DNA of 27,827 bases from positions 1 through 27,827 of the forward strand of contig JAFADM010000240.1 in the NCBI GenBank assembly GCA_023424865.1, given 5' to 3'. Source of the DNA: Bacillota bacterium (GTDB lineage: Bacteria; Bacillota_A; Clostridia; DSM-8532). The translations under genes and the position numbers were made by a program. Below, piece after piece: positions 21,599 to 27,827 of this stretch. Position 1 is the first letter of the stretch, and each line of letters opens with the position of its first letter. The notes beneath the pieces were generated by a model. That model worked only from the letters and a program-made list of their open reading frames with translations. It was not told where the DNA came from and did not search any database.

Positions 21599-23425
21599 AT
21601 GAACAAGCATTTTACGAAATACATGGATAAAGTAAGTATCCAAAGTCTTATAGTATTATCCCTTTTCGGAATTCTTCTTTTTATTATAGTGGCCGTTTAT
21701 GGTATGACCCTCTCCTACACCAGACAGATGGAAGCCGTTACAGTACGCAGTATGGAAGAAAAGGTTAAGGAAACCCTGTTCAGGCATATATCGGATTATA
21801 TGCAATCCGCCAAACGAATCAATGAGCTGAATGCCTTATTGGCTGCCAACGGCAGGCTGACTCTGGATGAAGCCGAATTTTTAGGACAGTTCTTTCTTGA
21901 TGTGATCATGAAAAACGAAGAAGTGGATTATCTTTACTATGCCAACAGAGAGGGAGGCATTGTATCATCAGGAAGGATGCAGGACCGTTATACTATCTCG
22001 GCCACACCGGGTATGACTGCCGGTGAATTTGTGGTAACACGGGTGGATGGTGAGGGTAATCCTCTTGAAATTACAAAAAGTGTGACGGATTTTGACCCAA
22101 GAACGAGAGCCTGGTATCAAAATGCTCAGAAGGAGGGCAAAAGCTATTGGTCGGAGGTATATGCCGGTGTTAGCGAGCCCACTCTGGCCATTACGGTTTC
22201 AACCCCTTTGATAAATCCAAAGGGAGAGATTGTTGGGGTATTCGGGGCCGACATTTTACTGGAGCGTCTGGCCGGAATTCTGCAGGCTCAGGATTTGGGC
22301 AAAAGCGGAATGGCTTATCTTGTCGATCCGAACGGCTTTCTCATTGCCACATCCGATCCTTCCCAGGTGCTTTTTAACTCTGCCGGAAATAAACTGGAAC
22401 GGGTTCATGCTGCATCAGCAGACTTTCCGGCGGACAAGGGCTGGGAGGTTTTTTCCGACAGCCTTGAAAAGGGAGCTTCAAAGGAGCTGTCGGGAATATT
22501 CAGGCTGGGGCAGGAGAACTATCACCTGGCCGTTAATCCCTATTACCATGAGGAAAGCCAGGAAATGCTTGGCTACCTGGTGATTGCTATTCCTGAAGCG
22601 GATTTAAAGAGTCAAAGCAATACGCTGTTTCTACAGCTGACAGGTTTCTTTGCTGTCCTTACAGGTTTATCCGTTCTGGTGGTGATGGGTATCGCCCGGA
22701 TCCTTGTCAGTCCGATTAAGGTGCTGAATGAAAGTGCCCTGCATATGAGCGCCGGAAACTGGGGTGCTCAGATTCCCACCCGCCGTCAGGATGTGCTGGG
22801 TCAGCTTACCCATTCCTTTAACACCATGTCTTTGAAGGTTAAAGAATCTTATGACTCCCAGATGTGCAAGAATAAAGAGCTGGCAGATTTAAATGCTAAT
22901 CTGGAGAAAATTGTAAGAGAAAGAACCGAGGAGCTTAGAACCCTTTCGGTTACCGATGAGCTCACTGGAAGCTTTAATCACCGCTATCTTAAGGATTTTC
23001 TCCGTCAGAAAATAGAGGAAGCACGCCGGTACCGTATTGGGCTGGCAGTGGTGTTGTTGGATATTGACTTTTTCAAGCGTGTCAACGACACCCATGGACA
23101 TCTTGTAGGAAATCAGGTTTTGATAGGTGTTTCACAATGCATTAAAAACGGTATCCGGGTAACTGACGTGGCCGGGCGCTATGGGGGAGAGGAGTTTCTT
23201 CTTATTCTGCCTTACACCTCCATGGAAGAGGCCTGGCAACTGGCCGACAGGCTCCGCCTCAGGATTGAGGAATCGGTGTTTGGTGACAATGGAGACATCA
23301 AAATTACTATAAGCGGCGGTGTGGCAGCTTGCGGGGAGGACTCGGAGGACAGCCTTATCGACAGGGCCGATGCCAGGATGTACATGGCCAAGGAACAGGG
23401 ACGAAATCGGATAGTAATGGAATAA
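21599..23425 (+). CDS. Membrane-bound diguanylate cyclase (dCache-HAMP-GGDEF)
   Basis: A 608-residue signalling enzyme that makes cyclic di-GMP from two GTP. TM1 is at about residues 15-38, then an extracytoplasmic double Cache domain (about 40-335) with FDPRTRAWYQNAQKEGKSYW and GVFGADILLERLAGI, typical of small-ligand Cache sensors. TM2 is at about 343-370, followed by a HAMP domain and a coiled coil (about 425-447, KELADLNANLEKIVRERTEEL). The GGDEF domain (about 450-608) has the active-site loop GGEEF (529-533) and the product-inhibition site RVTD (520-523), so it should be active and feedback-controlled. The start at 21599 is preferred because AAGGAG abuts the ATG at 21590 but is 9 bases from 21599. 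The ligand is not identified; Cache domains of this build often bind amino acids or carboxylates. Confidence 0.92.
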   Translation: MNKHFTKYMDKVSIQSLIVLSLFGILLFIIVAVYGMTLSYTRQMEAVTVRSMEEKVKETLFRHISDYMQSAKRINELNALLAANGRLTLDEAEFLGQFFLDVIMKNEEVDYLYYANREGGIVSSGRMQDRYTISATPGMTAGEFVVTRVDGEGNPLEITKSVTDFDPRTRAWYQNAQKEGKSYWSEVYAGVSEPTLAITVSTPLINPKGEIVGVFGADILLERLAGILQAQDLGKSGMAYLVDPNGFLIATSDPSQVLFNSAGNKLERVHAASADFPADKGWEVFSDSLEKGASKELSGIFRLGQENYHLAVNPYYHEESQEMLGYLVIAIPEADLKSQSNTLFLQLTGFFAVLTGLSVLVVMGIARILVSPIKVLNESALHMSAGNWGAQIPTRRQDVLGQLTHSFNTMSLKVKESYDSQMCKNKELADLNANLEKIVRERTEELRTLSVTDELTGSFNHRYLKDFLRQKIEEARRYRIGLAVVLLDIDFFKRVNDTHGHLVGNQVLIGVSQCIKNGIRVTDVAGRYGGEEFLLILPYTSMEEAWQLADRLRLRIEESVFGDNGDIKITISGGVAACGEDSEDSLIDRADARMYMAKEQGRNRIVME

Positions 23426-23464
23426 GCGTTTTTAATCCATTGGCTGTCCCCGGAGGTCTGACGG

Positions 23465-24436
23465 TTATCCTGGAGAAAGAAGAGGCCTGGCTGTCATTTT
23501 ATCCTCAATTAGGGCTTGGAAATGCGCACTGGATACAAGTGGTGAGAGTAAAATGTGAACGGGCTTGCCTGTGTTGGGTGTCCAGTGGTGCCGACCGCTT
23601 TTGGGATCATAGCCTAGCCTATGGCTCGTCCGTTCCTCGAAAAGGCCGTCTGCGCCGCAAACCGCATACCAAAGGGCCACCTGATCCCAGCTGGCCCGGC
23701 TTTTGCCTTCTCCCTGAAGCCATATTTCATAGGCTCTCCTCACAGGGTTATGAGCGGGTGTTTCCAGTGACAGCCGGGCGCCTGTTAAAATTTCGGCACC
23801 CATAGGGCTTATGACAACAGTACCAGGCCAGTTTTCCAGCACATAAGCGGCAGCTGCGGCATCCATTTTCCAATTGAAGCTGTCCGAACCTTCAGGAAAT
23901 TCCCCTTTACCCATGGAAACCAGAAGCCGCACCTTTCTGTTTACCAGCTCAAGGCCACTTAATGGACTGACGGCATCAGGCGGGGATTTGAGCAGCTGCT
24001 CCAGGGCGCTTAACACGCCCACGGCACAAATAACCACGCTGCCATCCTCCTGGGCTGCCAGGGTCCTTCGGTAGACCTCCAAAGCATTTTGAGACACATC
24101 CTTGTTGTTAGCGGCAAATACGCCGGTGCGGGCGATAATTTCATTATAATGCCTATGGGAGCCCAGATTCTCCCGATGCCTTGCATAGGCAGCGTATCTG
24201 GGATTGGAGGCATAATCCTCGATGAGGATTTCACCCACAGGAATGTCCGGCCGGTTATAATAGCTGTTGATAGCTCTCACACAGGGAGCACACCAGGGAA
24301 TGGGAACATCGCAGATAACGGCCAGCAAGTCCGCCCTTCCCTCATCTGCCAGAGCGTGCAGTACGCTTAAGGCTCCGGCATCATCGCAGTCCGTATCCAT
24401 ATCCGTATCAAACAGGATGGGTGTCTTGACAGTCAT
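23465..24436 (-). CDS. Nucleoside hydrolase
   Basis: A 323-residue hydrolase of the inosine/uridine-preferring nucleoside hydrolase family, splitting a nucleoside N-glycosidic bond to base and ribose. The calcium- and ribose-binding start DTDMDTDCDDAGAL (10-23) is a variant of the classical DTD-x-x-x-DDA, as in a known clostridial and Bacteroidota branch. A later GSDSFNWKMDAAAA fits the E/D-x-N-x-x-x-D substrate loop. The ATG at 24436 has AGAGG upstream; longer readings to 24589 lack a ribosome binding site. It is convergent with the diguanylate cyclase gene (39 bases between, no clear terminator) and stands alone. The substrate could differ from inosine/uridine because of the changed metal loop. 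Confidence 0.85.
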   Translation of the reverse strand: MTVKTPILFDTDMDTDCDDAGALSVLHALADEGRADLLAVICDVPIPWCAPCVRAINSYYNRPDIPVGEILIEDYASNPRYAAYARHRENLGSHRHYNEIIARTGVFAANNKDVSQNALEVYRRTLAAQEDGSVVICAVGVLSALEQLLKSPPDAVSPLSGLELVNRKVRLLVSMGKGEFPEGSDSFNWKMDAAAAAYVLENWPGTVVISPMGAEILTGARLSLETPAHNPVRRAYEIWLQGEGKSRASWDQVALWYAVCGADGLFEERTSHRLGYDPKSGRHHWTPNTGKPVHILLSPLVSSAHFQALIEDKMTARPLLSPG

Positions 24437-24620
24437 AGCGGTTTTCCTCTTAAAATTCAGATTTTTAGGATAGGGTGAGTCAGATAGCCTTCTGATCATA
24501 TCTTTAAATAAACGAAAAGACAATAAATAAACGGAAAGACAATGGGCGATTCTGAAATAAAGGTAATCCGGAATTAAAACATCGTCCAAGTGAAAACATA
24601 GCCGGTCCTTTTCTTAAATA

Positions 24621-24629
24621 TGATATACT
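24621..24629 (+). promoter_or_regulatory. Extended -10 promoter of the GNAT-IclR genes
   Basis: TGATATACT contains the TGN extension and a -10 TATACT. No good -35 is present. It lies 84 bases before the ATG at 24714. Confidence 0.45.
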
Positions 24630-24713
24630 GTAACAATAACTCACCAGATTACCTTACCTGCCGCCAGGGGATTGTATCCCTAAGCTCAGGAGTATTTGTC
24701 AGGGGGAATGGGG

Positions 24714-25157
24714 ATGTTTAACAATATGGACTTTTTGAGGGACGATGAAATATGCCTGAGACTTTACCGAACTACGGGAGCCGACAGAATAAGGGATTTC
24801 GCCCCCTCCTTTGCCTTCAAGATTTGCTCGCTGAAAACCGGAGAGGAAATGGGTGAATGTGATTTAAGAATCGGACATAATGAGAATCTTTACTATGGAG
24901 GCAATATCGGCTACCATATTTTCAGGAACTATCAGGGGAATCATTATGCGGGGAAAGCCTGCCGGCTTTTGTTTAAACTAGCCAGGGTACATAATCTTGA
25001 ATACGTCATTATCACATGCAATCCCGATAACCTTGCCTCAAGAAAAACCTGCGAATATGTGGGCTGCATGTTTGAAAGAATAGTGGATCTGCCGCCCTGG
25101 AACGATATGTATATCGAAGGCGAAAGACAAAAATGCATCTACAGGTATGACCTCTAA
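24714..25157 (+). CDS. GNAT-like acetyltransferase, short
   Basis: A 147-residue single-domain protein of the GNAT fold. A first strand has ICLRLYRTTG and DFAPSFAFKICSLKTGEEMGECDLRIG. The acetyl-CoA loop is NIGYHIFRNYQGNHYAGKAC at about residues 64-83, a variant of Q-G-x-G-x-A with asparagine and tyrosine in place of small residues. Motif B is CNPDNLASRKTCEYVGCMFE (about 103-122), where CNPDN-x-x-S matches the catalytic region of RimJ/RimL relatives. The ATG at 24714 is 7 bases after AGGGGG; an earlier TTG and ATG are too close to it. It is 36 bases from the IclR gene and probably shares its promoter. The target is unknown. Confidence 0.8.
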   Translation: MFNNMDFLRDDEICLRLYRTTGADRIRDFAPSFAFKICSLKTGEEMGECDLRIGHNENLYYGGNIGYHIFRNYQGNHYAGKACRLLFKLARVHNLEYVIITCNPDNLASRKTCEYVGCMFERIVDLPPWNDMYIEGERQKCIYRYDL

Positions 25158-25193
25158 GATGTCCAATACACCTAAAAAAAGGAAGGTTGCTTC

Positions 25194-25961
25194 ATGAACA
25201 ATTCGGCGATACGTACGCTGACCATACTGGAATATGTAGCTGAGTCCAAAAAGCCCGTCACTTTGTCCGAATTGAGCAGGGAGCTTGCCATCCCTAAAAC
25301 AAGTGCCTTTGACATAGTCCAAATTCTTCTCGAAAAAGGGTTTCTGGAAACGGACAATCATGATCCTAAAGCCTACAGGCTGGGGCTTCGCGCGTTTCAG
25401 GTGGGTTCAGCCTATATTAACAACACGGATCTTTGCCGCACTGCCCGCCCTTTTCTGGAAAGGCTAAAAAGCGAAACGGGAGAAACCGTCTATCTTGCTG
25501 TGGAAAGCAATGGCCGCATTGTTTATCTGGATAAGGTGGAAAGTGATTTTCCCATCCGCTCCATTATGAACATCGGCTCATCCAATGCCATGCACCTTAC
25601 CGGGCTTGGCAAAGCCCTTCTTGCCGCCTATCCTGAACAAAAGGTACGGAAGATAACCGGGGGCGGGAAGCTTCAGACAAGAACGCCCCATACTATTGGC
25701 GATTATGGCAGCCTTCTTGGCCATTTAAAGGCTATACGGGAAGACGGCTATTCCTTTGATAACGGTGAGGACACCGAGCTGGTACGGTGCATGGCAGCAC
25801 CGGTATACGACAGCACATCCAATCCGGTTGCTGCCGTCAGCATTTCCATGCTTGCCGCCAACCTGACTCCTGAAAAAAAGGAACACTTCAGCAAGTGTGT
25901 TATAAAAACCGCCCTGGCTATCTCCGGAAAGCTGGGCTATCCTCGAAGCAGTCTCTACTGA
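25194..25961 (+). CDS. IclR family regulator, probable KdgR-type
   Basis: A 255-residue regulator, the normal length for IclR proteins. The N-terminal winged helix is at about residues 3-65 (RTLTILEYVAESKKPVTLSELSRELAIPKTSAFDIVQILLEKGFLE). The IclR effector domain (about 75-250) has TGETVYLAVESNGRIVYLDKVES and AMHLTGLGKALLAAYP, and a late GYSFDNGEDTELVRCMAAPVYD, as in most members. GGAAGG precedes the ATG. The following operon makes the two enzymes of ketodeoxygluconate breakdown, and a palindromic operator lies in front of it. The protein is therefore probably a KdgR-type repressor whose effector is ketodeoxygluconate or its phosphate. Effector and role are inferred from neighbours only. Confidence 0.88.
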   Translation: MNNSAIRTLTILEYVAESKKPVTLSELSRELAIPKTSAFDIVQILLEKGFLETDNHDPKAYRLGLRAFQVGSAYINNTDLCRTARPFLERLKSETGETVYLAVESNGRIVYLDKVESDFPIRSIMNIGSSNAMHLTGLGKALLAAYPEQKVRKITGGGKLQTRTPHTIGDYGSLLGHLKAIREDGYSFDNGEDTELVRCMAAPVYDSTSNPVAAVSISMLAANLTPEKKEHFSKCVIKTALAISGKLGYPRSSLY

Positions 25962-26045
25962 AATCAGCTTAAACCGCCCAATATCTGAATTAAGTGCGTC
26001 ACAAAAACAAGCCAATAATTAAATTATGAAAGGGCAAAAGAGAAG

Positions 26046-26074
26046 TTGACAGGAGCTTTAGCCTATAGTATAAA
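26046..26074 (+). promoter_or_regulatory. Promoter of the KDPG aldolase-KDG kinase operon
   Basis: TTGACA (26046-26051) and TATAAA (26069-26074) are 17 bases apart, a near-consensus sigma-A promoter. The start is expected near 26081, 59 bases before the aldolase ATG. Confidence 0.75.
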
Positions 26075-26090
26075 AGAATTATCAATATTC

Positions 26091-26113
26091 CGAACGGTAT
26101 TCGTATATACGAA
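26091..26113 (+). promoter_or_regulatory. Probable IclR operator downstream of the start site
   Basis: TTCGTATATACGAA at 26100-26113 is a perfect 14-base palindrome about 20 bases after the start. An overlapping CGAA-N5-TTCG at 26091-26103 provides a second half-site pair. Sites of this shape are common for IclR proteins, and the regulator gene lies immediately upstream. Binding there would block elongation or initiation. Confidence 0.65.
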
Positions 26114-26139
26114 CTATATGAATGAAAGGCGGCACAAGT

Positions 26140-26808
26140 ATGGAGAGCAAGGAAATTTGCATTGGTGGGGTGTTAAAGCACAAGCTCATTGCCATTCTTC
26201 GAAAGGTGGAGCCGGATAAGCTCCTTCATGTGGCAGAGGCTTTATACAGGGGCGGGATAAAGCTAATGGAGGTAACCTTTGATCCTTCAGGAGCCTTTTC
26301 TGAGGAGCTTACTCTACGTCAAATTAAAAGTATTCGGAAAAGCTTTGGACCGGAGCTTCTTGTAGGAGCCGGAACTGTACTGACTCCAAAGCAGGCGGAG
26401 CTGGCCCACGAAGCCGGTGCCTCCTTTATTATATCTCCCAATACGGAGGAGAAGGTGATAAAACGAACCCTTGAGCTGGGCATGACCTCCATACCCGGAG
26501 CACTCACTCCTACGGAAATGCAGAGGGCTCATGAGCTGGGAGCGGATTTTGTCAAGCTCTTTCCCGCCGGGGAGCTGGGACTTGCGTACATAAAAGGTGT
26601 GATGGCACCCCTTAATCATATAAAAACCCTGGCAGTAGGCGGTATTCATGAAAATAATATGGCAGCGTTTCTGGCGGCAGGGGTTAAGGGCTTTGGCATC
26701 GGCTCAAACCTGGTGTCCGGAGACCTGATAAAAAAAGGTGAATACGGAGAGTTGGAGGTATTAGCGGCACGATTTGCTGTGAAAGCCATGGAAGGAGAAA
26801 GAATATGA
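26140..26808 (+). CDS. eda: KDPG/KHG aldolase
   Basis: A 222-residue aldolase that splits 2-keto-3-deoxy-6-phosphogluconate into pyruvate and glyceraldehyde 3-phosphate, a class I Schiff-base enzyme forming a trimer of TIM barrels. The Schiff-base lysine is K139 in FVKLFPAG and the general acid/base is E44 in MEVTF; both match the E. coli enzyme (K133, E45). GAGTVL (76-81) binds substrate. The arginine that follows the glutamate in the E. coli enzyme (R49) is replaced here by D48, as in many Firmicute relatives, so phosphate or sugar preference may differ slightly. The ATG at 26140 has AAAGGCGG 7 bases upstream. The stop overlaps the kinase ATG (ATGA). Expression is probably repressed by the IclR protein. 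Confidence 0.92.
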   Translation: MESKEICIGGVLKHKLIAILRKVEPDKLLHVAEALYRGGIKLMEVTFDPSGAFSEELTLRQIKSIRKSFGPELLVGAGTVLTPKQAELAHEAGASFIISPNTEEKVIKRTLELGMTSIPGALTPTEMQRAHELGADFVKLFPAGELGLAYIKGVMAPLNHIKTLAVGGIHENNMAAFLAAGVKGFGIGSNLVSGDLIKKGEYGELEVLAARFAVKAMEGERI

Positions 26809-27824
26809 AAACGGTTTGCTTCGGTGAAATTATGGCCCGTCTTAATCCGGAGGGCTATTTGAGGTTTTCCCAGGCCAAACGGCTTGAGATATCCTATGCG
26901 GGAGGGGAAGCCAATGTGGCTGTTTCCCTGGCTAATTTCGGAAAGACGGCATCCTTTGTTACACGTCTTCCGGAAAATGATTTGGGCAAGGCTGCGGCAA
27001 TGTCCTTAAAAAGCCATGGAGTGGATGTGGCGGATGTTGTGTGGGGCGGCGGCCGCTTAGGGCTTTACTTTGTGGAAAAGGGAGCCTCCCAGAGGCCGTC
27101 CAAGGTGATTTACGACAGGAAGAGCTCTGCCATTGCAACCATTGACCAACATAGCTTTCAATGGGAGCAGATTTTTAAGAACGCGGGCTGGTTTCATTTT
27201 ACGGGCATTACGCCGGCTTTGGGAGACAATGTGGCCAAGGTGTGCCAAACAGCCTGTGAAACGGCAAAGGCCATGGGCCTTACCGTAAGCTGTGATCTTA
27301 ATTACCGGAAGAATCTCTGGTCCTCTCAAAAGGCCGGAGAGGTGATGTCGGCCTTGATGCCCTATGTGGATGTACTGATTGCCAATGAAGAAGATGCGGA
27401 TAAGGTTTTCGGCATAAAGGCGGATGACACCGACGTTTCAGGCGGAACCCTTTCTCACAGGGCTTATGAAAAGGTGGCCAGGGCGCTTTCGGAGCGCTTT
27501 GGAGTGAAGAAGGTGGCCATTACCTTACGAGGAAGCCTTACCGCCAATGACAACAACTGGGCGGGAATGCTTTATGACGGCAAGGAGTGCTATTTCTCAA
27601 AGAATTACCTTATTCATATTGTGGATCGGGTAGGAGGAGGGGATTCCTTTGGAGGGGGCCTTATTTACGCTCTTTCCGAAGGCTATACACCCCAGGCTGC
27701 CATTGATTTTGCCACTGCGGCTTCCTGCCTCAAGCACACCATTGAGCAGGATTTTAACGAGGTTACCGTTGAAGAAGTGAAAACCCTTATGAACGGCGAC
27801 GGCTCCGGAAGGGTACAGCGCTGA
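26805..27824 (+). CDS. kdgK: 2-keto-3-deoxygluconate kinase (PfkB family)
   Basis: A 339-residue sugar kinase that phosphorylates 2-keto-3-deoxygluconate to KDPG, the substrate of the aldolase encoded before it. The first PfkB signature is GGEANVAVSLANFG (33-46). The catalytic-base motif is GGGD (277-280, D280) in DRVGGGDSFGGGL, a variant of the usual GAGD. The middle VSCDLNYRKNLW (161-172) is typical of KdgK proteins. The length is normal. The start overlaps the aldolase stop, so the pair is translated together. The TGA stop is complete and only 3 bases remain in the window, so a longer operon may follow outside it (for example uronate isomerase or reductase genes). Confidence 0.9.
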   Translation: MKTVCFGEIMARLNPEGYLRFSQAKRLEISYAGGEANVAVSLANFGKTASFVTRLPENDLGKAAAMSLKSHGVDVADVVWGGGRLGLYFVEKGASQRPSKVIYDRKSSAIATIDQHSFQWEQIFKNAGWFHFTGITPALGDNVAKVCQTACETAKAMGLTVSCDLNYRKNLWSSQKAGEVMSALMPYVDVLIANEEDADKVFGIKADDTDVSGGTLSHRAYEKVARALSERFGVKKVAITLRGSLTANDNNWAGMLYDGKECYFSKNYLIHIVDRVGGGDSFGGGLIYALSEGYTPQAAIDFATAASCLKHTIEQDFNEVTVEEVKTLMNGDGSGRVQR

Positions 27825-27827
27825 AGG

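Noticed and set aside
23329..23805. Plus-strand open frame of 158 codons spanning the end of the diguanylate cyclase and the nucleoside hydrolase
   Set aside because: It overlaps two real genes in other frames and has no family pattern.

Overview
The window looks like an accessory stretch of chromosome from an anaerobic Firmicute, most likely a clostridial lineage of moderate GC. The reasons are strong AGGAGG-type ribosome binding sites, a BlaI/BlaR1-type pair, MocR, IclR and AraC regulators each beside a small target set, a DUF4418 membrane protein, a core-only MetE-like enzyme, and an oxygen-sensitive type of 4Fe-4S enzyme related to reductive dehalogenases and QueG. No rRNA, tRNA, CRISPR array, transposase, integrase or phage gene was seen. 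The species cannot be named from the sequence alone. Layout, left to right: (1) 1-1119, a TetR regulator overlapping a small flavodoxin-like gene. (2) 1131-3760, a minus-strand BlaI-type repressor and M56 (BlaR1-like) membrane protease with a clear promoter and two matching operators. (3) 3946-4576, a RimJ/RimL-like acetyltransferase. (4) 4569-8116, four minus-strand genes: DUF2000, AraC, a core MetE-like methyltransferase with a LysR-type box upstream, and an AraC/GyrI-like regulator. (5) 8200-14620, the most distinctive part: seven co-directional genes behind one good promoter, encoding DUF4418, an FtsX/MacB-type permease, a LolD-type ATPase, an SsuB-type ATPase, an SsuA/NMT1-type lipoprotein, an SsuC-type permease and a reductive-dehalogenase/QueG-like 4Fe-4S protein. 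(6) 14599-17137, a MocR regulator divergent from an EamA transporter, with an inverted repeat between them. (7) 17132-19301, a TetR regulator and a PaaK-like adenylate-forming enzyme behind a 62-bp double operator. (8) 19416-24436, a serine hydrolase, a GNAT acetyltransferase, a dCache-HAMP-GGDEF diguanylate cyclase and a nucleoside hydrolase. (9) 24621-27824, a GNAT acetyltransferase, an IclR regulator, then KDPG aldolase and 2-keto-3-deoxygluconate kinase with a strong promoter and a palindromic operator. How the genes work together: most of the window is a row of small regulator-plus-target modules whose operators can be read directly. Seven regulators of six families (TetR twice, BlaI, AraC twice, MocR, IclR) control mostly one to three neighbours each. 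The IclR-eda-kdgK block is an ordinary hexuronate/ketodeoxygluconate catabolic end. The block at 8333-14620 is the best candidate for an undescribed system: a high-affinity importer for a small organic ligand, a second MacB-like transporter and a probable corrinoid or Fe-S reductase in one transcription unit. Its substrate is unknown.
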